A DNA stretch of 13,017 bases from an uncultured Collinsella sp. GTDB taxonomy: Bacteria > Actinomycetota > Coriobacteriia > Coriobacteriales > Coriobacteriaceae. The stretch is from positions 1 through 13,017 of the forward strand of contig USGN01000015.1 in assembly GCA_900554255.1 (NCBI GenBank). Direction: 5' to 3'. Shown here in pieces: positions 7,781 to 13,017 of the stretch (positions are counted from its first letter, which is position 1; the number at the start of each line of letters is the position of its first letter). The position numbers were made by a program, and so were the translations under genes. Below the pieces are notes generated by a model that had not been told where the DNA came from, did no database searches, and saw nothing but the letters and a program-made list of their open reading frames with translations.

Positions 7781-7789
7781 CCCTGCCGC

Positions 7790-7852
7790 CATGTGCGCCG
7801 CCTCGAGCAGCGGTTCGGCATTTAGCTATTTAGTGGCGCACATGAAATGCCG
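7790..7852. repeat. Two interlocking inverted repeats in the ybaB upstream spacer
   Basis: CATGTGCGCC (7790-7799) pairs perfectly with GGCGCACATG (7835-7844). CGGCATTT (7816-7823) pairs perfectly with AAATGCCG (7845-7852). The second repeat has one arm inside the first loop and the other directly after it. As plus-strand RNA the first stem can grow to 12 bp with one G-U pair. There is no T-run after it, so it is not a normal terminator. It lies directly upstream of the TATAAT of the orphan gene. Confidence 0.6.
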
Positions 7853-7882
7853 GATTCGGCTCTACTAGATTGAGTGTGCGAT

Positions 7883-7917
7883 ATTATGCAACCTTGCATA
7901 ATTCGACCTTGCATAAT
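7883..7917. promoter_or_regulatory. Three-copy palindromic operator candidate upstream of ybaB-recR
   Basis: ATTATGCAA (7883-7891) and TTGCATAAT (7894-7902) form a perfect 9-bp inverted repeat with a 2-bp spacer. A third copy, TTGCATAAT (7909-7917), follows in direct orientation 15 bp after the second, within a repeated ACCTTGCATAAT. Three identical half-sites in 35 bp of AT-rich DNA look like a binding site for a dimeric regulator. No regulator gene is nearby. The third copy could also serve as a weak -35 (TTGCAT) to TGTATT at 7932-7937 with 17-bp spacing. Confidence 0.6.
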
Positions 7918-7995
7918 CTTTGAGTGCGGTTTGTATTGGAGGACATGTATATCGACTGAGGTAACACGTCCGCCCCGCTCTCTCGCCGCGCGCCG

Positions 7996-8004
7996 TGGTA
8001 CGAT
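7996..8004 (+). promoter_or_regulatory. Candidate extended -10 promoter of ybaB-recR
   Basis: TGGTACGAT fits the extended -10 pattern TGn plus TAnnnT. Transcription would begin near 8011, giving a leader of about 70 nt that contains two hairpins. No -35 match is visible. Confidence 0.4.
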
Positions 8005-8031
8005 TTTTGAGTTTGAAAGTCCCGCCGTGCT

Positions 8032-8066
8032 CCGGCTGCCCTTGCAGCTCGGCGTGCGGCCGCACG
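8032..8066 (+). repeat. Two adjacent hairpins in the ybaB leader
   Basis: CCGGCTGC (8032-8039) and GCAGCTCGG (8044-8052) form an 8-bp stem with a one-base bulge and a CCTT loop. Directly after it, CGTGCGGCCGCACG (8053-8066) is a perfect 14-bp palindrome. The second hairpin ends two bases before the AAGGAG ribosome site, so folding could affect ybaB translation. Confidence 0.45.
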
Positions 8067-8079
8067 TAAAGGAGCCATT

Positions 8080-8400
8080 ATGGCCGGTATGAACATGCAG
8101 CAGATGATGAAGCAGGCTCGCAAGATGCAGGAGCAGCTTGCCGCCGCGCAGGAGAACCTCAAGTTCCAGACCGTCGACGCCTCTGCCGGCGGCGGCATGG
8201 TCAAGGTGACCGTTAACGGCGAGATGGAGCTCGTCAACCTCACCATCGATCCCGATGCGCTCGATCCCGAGGACGTCGATATGCTGCAGGACATGATCAT
8301 GGCTGCTGTCAACGAGGCCGTCCGCGGCGTCAACGAGCTCGCCAACAAGCAGATGGGCGCCATCACCGGCGGCCTCAACATCCCGGGCATGCCGTTCTAA
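8080..8400 (+). CDS. ybaB: YbaB/EbfC family nucleoid-associated protein
   Basis: This 106-residue protein is the usual length for the YbaB/EbfC family of small dimeric DNA-binding proteins, commonly encoded between dnaX and recR. It begins with the Met/Gln-rich helix [17 protein letters not shown] and has the family core [23 protein letters not shown] (split here by motif: GGGMVKV, NGEME, LTIDP). It ends in a helix and the short Gly-rich tail [10 protein letters not shown]. Dimers bind duplex DNA and may help compact the chromosome or regulate genes. The ATG at 8080 follows AAAGGAG (8068-8074) with 5-nt spacing. recR begins 13 nt after its stop, so the two are almost surely one transcript. 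Its own promoter lies upstream because the orphan gene separates it from dnaX. Confidence 0.95.
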   Translation: MAGMNMQQMMKQARKMQEQLAAAQENLKFQTVDASAGGGMVKVTVNGEMELVNLTIDPDALDPEDVDMLQDMIMAAVNEAVRGVNELANKQMGAITGGLNIPGMPF

Positions 8401-8413
8401 GACACGCATATAT

Positions 8414-9010
8414 ATGAGTGCCAACCACAGTCTGCAAAAACTGCTCGATGAGCTGGGCCGTCTGCCGGGCATTGGTCCCAAGTCGGCCCAGCGCATCGCC
8501 TATTACCTGTTGGAGGCCGACGCCGAGGAGGCGCGCCGCCTGGCCGAGGCCATCCTGGAGGTCAAGCAGGAGGTCCACTTTTGCAGCCGCTGCTTTAACT
8601 ACGCCACGGCCGACGAGTGCTCCATCTGCCAGGACCCGATGCGCGATACCACTCGCATTTGCGTGGTGGGCGAGCCGCGCGATGTCCAGGCGATCGAGCG
8701 CACGGGCAGCTACCACGGCCTCTACCACGTATTGGGCGGCGTGATCAGTCCCATGGACAAGATTGGCCCCGAGCAGCTGCACATTCGAGAGCTGCTGGCA
8801 CGCTTGGGCCACGAGGACATCCACGAGGTCATCATCGCCACCAACCCCAATATTGAGGGCGAGACCACGGCGAGCTATCTGGCCCGTACCATCAAGCCGT
8901 TGGGCGTCGAGGTGTCGCGTCTGGCAAGCGGCCTTCCCGTGGGCGGCGACTTGGAGTATGCCGACGAGCTTACGCTTGGCCGCGCCATCGAGGCCCGCCG
9001 CGCGATTTAG
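8414..9010 (+). CDS. recR: Recombination mediator protein RecR
   Basis: RecR works with RecO (and RecF) to load RecA on SSB-coated single-stranded DNA during gap repair. The 198 residues are full family length. There is a helix-hairpin-helix with [11 protein letters not shown] (17-27), a zinc site at Cys57, Cys60, Cys69 and Cys72, and a Toprim domain from about residue 81 ([23 protein letters not shown]). The protein ends in a Walker-like region ([15 protein letters not shown]) before the C-terminal helix. The ATG at 8414 is fixed by the conserved N-terminus, yet the 13 nt before it (an ATATAT stretch) hold no Shine-Dalgarno. Translation may rely on coupling to ybaB. A stem-loop lies about 40 nt after the stop. 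Confidence 0.97.
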   Translation: MSANHSLQKLLDELGRLPGIGPKSAQRIAYYLLEADAEEARRLAEAILEVKQEVHFCSRCFNYATADECSICQDPMRDTTRICVVGEPRDVQAIERTGSYHGLYHVLGGVISPMDKIGPEQLHIRELLARLGHEDIHEVIIATNPNIEGETTASYLARTIKPLGVEVSRLASGLPVGGDLEYADELTLGRAIEARRAI

Positions 9011-9047
9011 GTGGCGAGCCTGCTCCTGCCGTATGTTTTCCTCGCGA

Positions 9048-9077
9048 CGCACGGGGTAGTCATAATTTCCCCGTGCG
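9048..9077 (+). terminator. Stem-loop downstream of recR, weak terminator candidate
   Basis: CGCACGGGG (9048-9056) and CCCCGTGCG (9069-9077) form a perfect 9-bp GC-rich stem with a 12-nt loop. It is the first strong hairpin after recR. The following sequence has only scattered T residues (GAGTTTGTTG), so intrinsic termination is uncertain; it could instead protect the mRNA end. Confidence 0.35.
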
Positions 9078-9085
9078 ACTGTGAG

Positions 9086-9101
9086 TTTGTTGTGCAACAA
9101 A
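9086..9101. repeat. 16-bp palindrome, operator-like
   Basis: TTTGTTG (9086-9092), TG, CAACAAA (9095-9101) is a perfect inverted repeat with 7-bp arms. It shares the core GTTGyGCAAC with a second palindrome at 9162-9171, about 73 bp downstream. Both lie in the spacer before the second kinase operon. Confidence 0.5.
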
Positions 9102-9126
9102 GATGCTTCGTATCCGCTTATCGCAT

Positions 9127-9146
9127 GGATGCTTCCGCTCGCATCC
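9127..9146 (+). repeat. Small hairpin in the recR-kinase operon spacer
   Basis: GGATGC (9127-9132) and GCATCC (9141-9146) form a 6-bp stem with an 8-nt loop. GATGCTTC in it also occurs at 9102-9109, so the stretch includes a short imperfect direct repeat. No role is evident. Confidence 0.35.
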
Positions 9147-9161
9147 TTAATTTGTCCATTC

Positions 9162-9193
9162 GTTGCGCAACCTTTTTGGTTCGCTGATACACT
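9162..9193 (+). promoter_or_regulatory. Candidate promoter with overlapping palindrome for the second kinase operon
   Basis: TGATACACT (9185-9193) is an extended -10 like the one before the first kinase operon (both TGn plus TACACT). TTGCGC (9163-9168), 19 bp upstream, could be a weak -35 and lies inside the perfect 10-bp palindrome GTTGCGCAAC (9162-9171). A protein on that palindrome would block the promoter. Transcription would start near 9200, before the terminator hairpin. Confidence 0.4.
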
Positions 9194-9215
9194 CAAATAT
9201 GGATTCGAATGAATG

Positions 9216-9243
9216 CGCCGCTCCCGAGCGGCGTGTTTTTGTT
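9216..9243 (+). terminator. Intrinsic terminator in the leader of the second kinase operon
   Basis: CGCCGCTC (9216-9223) and GAGCGGCG (9226-9233) form an all-but-perfect GC stem (realistically 7 bp with a 4-nt loop). It is followed at once by TGTTTTTGTT (9234-9243), a good U-tract on the plus strand. The Shine-Dalgarno GGAGGAG starts at 9244, directly after the tract. No promoter can fit between it and the gene, so transcripts of the operon must read through it. It may also end recR transcripts. Confidence 0.65.
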
Positions 9244-9250
9244 GGAGGAG
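9244..9250 (+). promoter_or_regulatory. Shine-Dalgarno that decides the membrane protein start
   Basis: GGAGGAG lies 5 nt before the ATG at 9256. The in-frame ATG at 9163 lies upstream of the putative promoter -10 and terminator and has no such site, so it is rejected. Confidence 0.75.
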
Positions 9251-9255
9251 AACGC

Positions 9256-10161
9256 ATGCGGCCCGGTGGCACTCAGACAAAGCGCGGCGCCGCGGTGCGC
9301 ATACGACGCCGACTGGGCTTGGCGCCGCGGGCGTACGCACTGCTATCGTGCTCGCTGGTGCTGGTCATAGCTGGCGTTTCTGCCTATGGCATGACCGTGC
9401 CGTCCATGATGCAGGCGCATGCCGCACGCGAACCGCGCGTGGGGCATGAGGTCAAAAGCGATCTGGGCACCACGACTGGATATGCTTGGGCAAGTGTGGT
9501 CGGGCATATTGTGTTTGGCACCGACGATGCGGACGGCGCCGAGGCCCCGGACAACGAAGTCACGCTTGCCAATGGCAAAACCATCGTGCTCACCAACACC
9601 AAGATCATCGATCGATTGTCCAACAATAGCGTGGCGGCAACGGTGAATAAGGTCGAGCAGCAAAAGGAGCAGGACGCCCAGCAGTCCGGAAAGCCCGGTA
9701 GCTCGGATACTTCTGGCTCCGGCTCGGATTCATCGAGTTCGGGCGGCGGCTCTGGGTCGGGTTCCTCTACCGGAGGGCCTGGAAACGGCGGCTCGACGGG
9801 CGGCAACACTGACAACGATGCAAACTCCGGCGGCCTTTCCGCTGCTGAGGAAGAGAGCATTCACAGTTGGCTTGTGACCAAGTACAACATGCTCGACGGC
9901 TATGTTTCTCGTGCCAATGACGTGGTCTCGACCTATAACTCTACGGGAGATCCCAGGCCGTGCGACAGCCTGGTCGGGGAGATGTTTGTCATTCGAGCCG
10001 AGTTCGGTCGTCAGACATTCTCGCCCCGGTCAAGGTGGTATCAGCAGTATGCCAATCTGTGGGGCTGTTACACCAACCTATGTCAATGGGTCGGCCATTA
10101 CGGCGATGATGACGTCGCGCTCGGTAACTTCAACAATAACGTGGCGGCGCTTGCCCTATGA
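9256..10161 (+). CDS. Membrane-anchored protein with Ser/Gly-rich extracellular linker
   Basis: I do not recognise a family for this 301-residue protein. A basic N-terminus (RIRRR at 15-19) precedes one membrane helix (about 26-46), which puts the rest outside by the positive-inside rule. The outside part has a small domain (about 55-140) with LANGKTIVLTNTKIIDRLSNN, a Ser/Gly/Asn/Asp linker (about 141-194), and a C-terminal domain (195-301) that is Trp/Tyr-rich with three Cys (CDSLVGEMF; GCYTNLCQW). The start is fixed by GGAGGAG. Its stop overlaps the kinase start as ATGA, so the two are coupled. Being co-translated with a kinase that lacks a clear sensor domain, it could be a surface sensor or target of that kinase; this is inference. 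Confidence 0.85.
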   Translation: MRPGGTQTKRGAAVRIRRRLGLAPRAYALLSCSLVLVIAGVSAYGMTVPSMMQAHAAREPRVGHEVKSDLGTTTGYAWASVVGHIVFGTDDADGAEAPDNEVTLANGKTIVLTNTKIIDRLSNNSVAATVNKVEQQKEQDAQQSGKPGSSDTSGSGSDSSSSGGGSGSGSSTGGPGNGGSTGGNTDNDANSGGLSAAEEESIHSWLVTKYNMLDGYVSRANDVVSTYNSTGDPRPCDSLVGEMFVIRAEFGRQTFSPRSRWYQQYANLWGCYTNLCQWVGHYGDDDVALGNFNNNVAALAL

Positions 10162-12002
10162 TGACCGATCTTGCATCCACCACACCACAATCGCTCGGTC
10201 GCGATCCCATGGTCGGCCTGCGCCTGGCGCGTGTCGACGGGTTTGAGCCGGCCATTGCGCTCGGTCAGGACGAACTGCCTGCCTATCTGCGTCGTTTTAC
10301 GATACTGTTTGCCGACGATGCCACCATGCGCCGTGGCGGTATCGGCCGCGTGACGCGTGCTGTCAACGCCCAAGGCGAGGACGTAGCACTCAAACAGCTC
10401 ATCTTGCCGACGCGCGATGAGTTTGACGACGATGCCGCCCATGAGTCGCTGGTCGCCAAGTTCAAAGCGGCATTTCGCGAGGAATATGAATGCCATCGCG
10501 CCCTTTCGGGCCTTAAGGGCTTTCCCCGCCTCTATGGCTGGGGCGAGGTCGGCGGTGTCCCCGCGATTGTCATGGAATGGGTCGAGGGCGAGACGCTCGC
10601 CCGCCTGCGCTCGCGCTTTGCCGTTGATGATGCCGGGCGCCTGTCGCCTCTTGTGGCGGCGCGTCTGGGTCGCGACCTGTTCGACCTGCTCTGCCGTATG
10701 AGCCTGGTGGGTGAGGGCTTTGTCCATCGCGATATCTCGCCCGCTAATATTATGGTGCGCACGGCGCGTCTACCGCTTGACCGGCAGCTTGCCGAGGGCA
10801 CCTTTGACCTGTGCCTGATCGACTTTGGCTCGTCGCTGGCGCTTGAGCCTGCGTCGGCCGTGGCCGGTACCGGCGGCAAGGCATCCTTTACCGAGCGCTA
10901 TGCCACGCTGCGTCGCGCGACGGTTGCCTATGCCCCGCCCGAGATGCTCACCGACGATATTCCCGATCTGCGCGCTTTGCGTATGTCGCCGGCGATCGAC
11001 GTCTATGCCGCGGCAAGCACGGTTTACGAGCTCATTGCCGGCGTCGCGCCATACGAAGCCGCGCCGAGCACTTCGGGCACCTCGGGTTCGCGCAAAAAGA
11101 CGCGCGACATCGCGAGCCCCTACCGTCTCAAGATGGACACGCGGCCCGACTATCCCATTGGTGCCCATGCGCCCGGTTGTGATTTGACTCAGCTGCTTCG
11201 TCGTGAGCCCGATGTGGCGCTCGCCGCGGCCGAGCAGGCCCAGCAGCTAGGGCTTGAGCCGGATTCCGAAGAGCTACGCGATGCGCTGGCGTTTGTCGAT
11301 GCCCAGCTGTTCGACGTGGTGATGGCCTGTCTGTCCAGCCATCAAAAAGATCGTCCCGAGCCGGCGGCGGTCGAGGCGGCGCTCTCAGCGTTTTGTGACC
11401 ACTATGCGCAAAATGTCGGCCGTTCGCTCCGCGGCGAGCCGCTCACGCCGTGCCCCATGGATGCGTCTGGCCGCGCGGTTCGTCGCGCGCTGATGGTCGG
11501 CGCGACGGTCGTCTGTGGCGTGGTTTGGGCTGTGATCGTGGTTTCGGCCGCGCTGCTGGCGTCGGGCGCTCGCGTGACGGCGACTTTGGGATCGCTCGTG
11601 TGGTCTGGGTCGCTACCGGGTATTATTGCCGCACTGGCGTTGGCGCTGCCAGGCATAGCCGGCGTTGCCGCGGGGGCGCTTGCGCGCGATCGGCGCTCGG
11701 GCTTCCTGCAGGGTGTGCTTGCGCTTTCTGCCTGCGAGGTTCCGGTGCTGGTTGTGGCTGCATGTAGCGTATTTTCCCAACGCGCCGTGATGGGCGGCCT
11801 TGTTGCCGCTCTGGTTGCAACCTATACGCTTACGTGGTTTTTGCTTGCGATGGGCTTTGCCTTTGAGCTTCCCGTTTCGGCACCACGACGCACAAAAGCC
11901 CAGATGGCGACTCCGCTTGCCGGTGGAGCCGCAGCTGCCCGTACTTTTGGCGGACCTGTCGAAGTATCGTCCGATTCTATTTCTACGACTAAGGAGGCCT
12001 AG
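10158..12002 (+). CDS. Polytopic membrane Ser/Thr protein kinase with HRDIS catalytic loop
   Basis: The protein has 614 residues. The kinase domain spans about 45-415. It shows a glycine loop GGIGRV (60-65), VALK with catalytic Lys79, HRDISPAN (190-197), IDFGSS (221-226) and AYAPPEM after an unusually long activation segment (RYATLRRAT region). The catalytic-loop Lys found in most Ser/Thr kinases is Ser194, while Asp192 and Asn197 remain, so activity is likely but atypical. The C-terminal part (about 444-569) has four to five membrane helices, then a cytoplasmic tail ending TTKEA. No PASTA or other sensor repeats are present. It starts inside the stop of the membrane protein gene (ATGA; a second ATG follows directly) and ends 3 nt before the FHA gene, whose AAGGAGG lies in its last codons. 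The class is secure; substrates are unknown. Confidence 0.9.
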   Translation: MMTDLASTTPQSLGRDPMVGLRLARVDGFEPAIALGQDELPAYLRRFTILFADDATMRRGGIGRVTRAVNAQGEDVALKQLILPTRDEFDDDAAHESLVAKFKAAFREEYECHRALSGLKGFPRLYGWGEVGGVPAIVMEWVEGETLARLRSRFAVDDAGRLSPLVAARLGRDLFDLLCRMSLVGEGFVHRDISPANIMVRTARLPLDRQLAEGTFDLCLIDFGSSLALEPASAVAGTGGKASFTERYATLRRATVAYAPPEMLTDDIPDLRALRMSPAIDVYAAASTVYELIAGVAPYEAAPSTSGTSGSRKKTRDIASPYRLKMDTRPDYPIGAHAPGCDLTQLLRREPDVALAAAEQAQQLGLEPDSEELRDALAFVDAQLFDVVMACLSSHQKDRPEPAAVEAALSAFCDHYAQNVGRSLRGEPLTPCPMDASGRAVRRALMVGATVVCGVVWAVIVVSAALLASGARVTATLGSLVWSGSLPGIIAALALALPGIAGVAAGALARDRRSGFLQGVLALSACEVPVLVVAACSVFSQRAVMGGLVAALVATYTLTWFLLAMGFAFELPVSAPRRTKAQMATPLAGGAAAARTFGGPVEVSSDSISTTKEA

Positions 12003-12005
12003 GTC

Positions 12006-12944
12006 ATGGCATCTCAAGTTGAGCTCACCCCATGCGGGGCCATGTTTGACATCTTTAAGCGCGCGGCGCATCTGAGCCATATCGAGCTGTGCGGCTTGGT
12101 GCTTTCGTCCCGTCCGCTCGCCGACGGCCGCAGCCCACAGAGCCGAGCCGCCGATCGCTCTTGGGTTTCCCGCTTTATCGTTCGCGCGCCGGTCGGCACG
12201 CTTCAGCATCACTACTTTGCCGAATACGGTACCTCGGCTGCGCGTATTATGTCGCAACTGGCCCTGCGCCAGCGCAATCCCATGGACTCCACGGCTGTGA
12301 TCAATATGGTGTGCGGTCCTGCAGGTGAACCGATGGTACGCGCGCTCGAAGAGTGCCACCAGGACACGAATCTCTATCGCAACGCGCTCGATCGCCTGTC
12401 CCAGGCGGCGGAACTCATGCCCGCCGAGCGCGCCGAGGCCGTGCTGGTGCTGTTTGTCGCCGTCGGTTGTTCGGCGGATGTGCGGTCCTCGGTGAACTAT
12501 GCCATCGACTACGCACACGCGACCTGTGGCGGAGGCACATCCACGCCGCGTTCGCTTGGCATGTCGCTGACTGCGGGCGAACGCGAACCCGCCCCGGCGC
12601 ACCCCTTGGGCTTGCTGCGCGTGCAAAACAGTTTTGTCGTGAGCGCCCCGCGCTGGATTCAGCCGAGTGAGCAGGGTGTTGAGATTGGCGCGCTGGCCAC
12701 TGGTGAGGGCGATATTACCGACGTCGGCGACGATGTCTCGGCCCGCCATGCCCATATCTGGTGCGATGCTCAAAATATCTGGCGCGTCGAGGACTTGTCG
12801 TCCACCAACGGAACCGTGGTGGTAAACGGGGCCACGCGCGTCTGCATTCAGGTCGAGCCCGGCCGTTCCGCCCAACTCAATCCCGGCGATGAGCTCAAGC
12901 TCGGCGAATCCACTACCTACGCCATCCTCTTCGGTGCCCTCTAG
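12006..12944 (+). CDS. Protein with unknown N-terminal domain and divergent C-terminal FHA domain
   Basis: The protein has 312 residues. Residues 1-190 are mixed helical sequence with several Cys that I cannot place in a family. Residues about 205-311 form an FHA domain: EIGA at 226-229, VSARH at 244-248, LSSTNGT at 264-270 and N274-G275. The Arg of the usual GR pair, which contacts phosphothreonine in known FHA structures, is Ala229, and the loop after it (LATGEGDIT) is altered; the Ser-x-x-His and Asn-Gly elements are intact. Binding to phosphothreonine may be weakened or changed. AAGGAGG (11991-11997) lies 8 nt before the ATG, and the gene follows the kinase by 3 nt, so it is very probably the reader or adaptor of that kinase. 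No membrane helix is seen. Confidence 0.87.
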   Translation: MASQVELTPCGAMFDIFKRAAHLSHIELCGLVLSSRPLADGRSPQSRAADRSWVSRFIVRAPVGTLQHHYFAEYGTSAARIMSQLALRQRNPMDSTAVINMVCGPAGEPMVRALEECHQDTNLYRNALDRLSQAAELMPAERAEAVLVLFVAVGCSADVRSSVNYAIDYAHATCGGGTSTPRSLGMSLTAGEREPAPAHPLGLLRVQNSFVVSAPRWIQPSEQGVEIGALATGEGDITDVGDDVSARHAHIWCDAQNIWRVEDLSSTNGTVVVNGATRVCIQVEPGRSAQLNPGDELKLGESTTYAILFGAL

Positions 12945-13017
12945 CCGGCAGATAGGGACGTTCCTTTTAATATGAGCAGGACATTGTCAAGAGGCAAAAT
13001 CGGGCCTGGCCCCAACG
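12945..13017. other. Unassigned right end of the window
   Basis: This stretch of 73 bp after the FHA gene is AT-richer than its surroundings. It contains the imperfect palindrome GGGACGTTCC (12956-12965 region), a TTGACA on the minus strand (12990-12985), and GGGCC-T-GGCCC near 13002-13012 without a T-run. No gene or clear terminator is visible. It may be the edge of a dispersed repeat or of a promoter for a minus-strand gene outside the window. Confidence 0.3.

Noticed and set aside
7945..7959. A tiny leader ORF (ATG TAT ATC GAC TGA) after GGAGG
   Set aside because: The spacing from GGAGG to the ATG is only 2 nt and four codons carry no recognisable attenuator signal.
7930..8079. An SRP RNA (ffs) gene near dnaX-ybaB-recR
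   Set aside because: The conserved GGAAGG/AGCAGC-type SRP core is not present in either strand of the spacer.
7874..8092. A 72-codon plus-strand ORF in the ybaB upstream spacer
   Set aside because: It has no ribosome site, crosses the operator cluster, the promoter and the hairpins, and overlaps the ybaB start; its composition looks random.
9163..9255. In-frame N-terminal extension of the membrane protein from the ATG at 9163
   Set aside because: The stretch covers the promoter candidate and the terminator; GGAGGAG at 9244 points to the ATG at 9256.
9340..9360. A lipoprotein signal (LLSC) in the membrane protein
   Set aside because: The Cys is at the start of the hydrophobic helix instead of its end, and the -2 residue does not fit the lipobox.
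11613..12875. A 420-codon minus-strand frame opposite the second kinase and FHA gene
   Set aside because: It is antisense to two well-supported genes, with no recognisable motif or start signal.

Overview
The window is GC-rich (about 65% in the coding parts I counted), densely coded and shows actinobacterial gene content. Its genes are an FhaA-type protein (DUF3662 plus FHA), a short FhaB-type membrane FHA protein, two eukaryotic-like Ser/Thr kinases, and dnaX, ybaB and recR. DnaX has very long Ala/Pro-rich linkers. The gene set and protein style suggest a member of the Coriobacteriia, perhaps a Collinsella relative. That placement is inference from memory of gene style, not from a search.

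Left block (1-3792, minus strand): a tightly packed operon reads kinase, FhaA-like, FhaB-like, then an Ala/Pro/Glu-rich protein cut by the window edge. Junctions are a 4-nt GTGA overlap, a 6-nt gap and a 4-nt ATGA overlap. The order fhaA-fhaB-next gene resembles the mycobacterial fhaA-fhaB-pstP-rodA-pbpA cluster that controls cell-wall growth and division, so the cut gene may be a PP2C phosphatase. The kinase has no PASTA domain; it ends in a long polytopic membrane region and carries an HLD instead of HRD catalytic loop.

Middle block (3941-9010): a YcxB-like two-helix membrane protein on the minus strand is divergent from dnaX (clamp-loader gamma/tau). ybaB and recR follow. The usual dnaX-ybaB-recR continuity is broken by an opposite-strand orphan gene of about 53% GC for a single-pass membrane protein, and by a 339-bp AT-richer spacer rich in inverted repeats and operator-like palindromes.

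Right block (9256-12944, plus strand): a second kinase-FHA module. It contains a membrane-anchored protein with a Ser/Gly-rich extracellular linker, a polytopic kinase with an HRDIS catalytic loop, and a protein with a C-terminal FHA domain lacking the usual GR arginine. The three are joined by a 4-nt overlap and a 3-nt gap. A textbook intrinsic terminator sits directly against the Shine-Dalgarno sequence of the first gene, so expression must pass a terminator; this looks like attenuation or deliberate dampening. I regard this module as the least described part of the window.

How the parts may work together: both flanks encode phosphothreonine signalling built from membrane kinases and FHA readers, and the centre encodes replication and recombination functions. 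A functional link between flanks and centre is not shown by the sequence. No tRNA, rRNA, CRISPR array or complete mobile element was seen.
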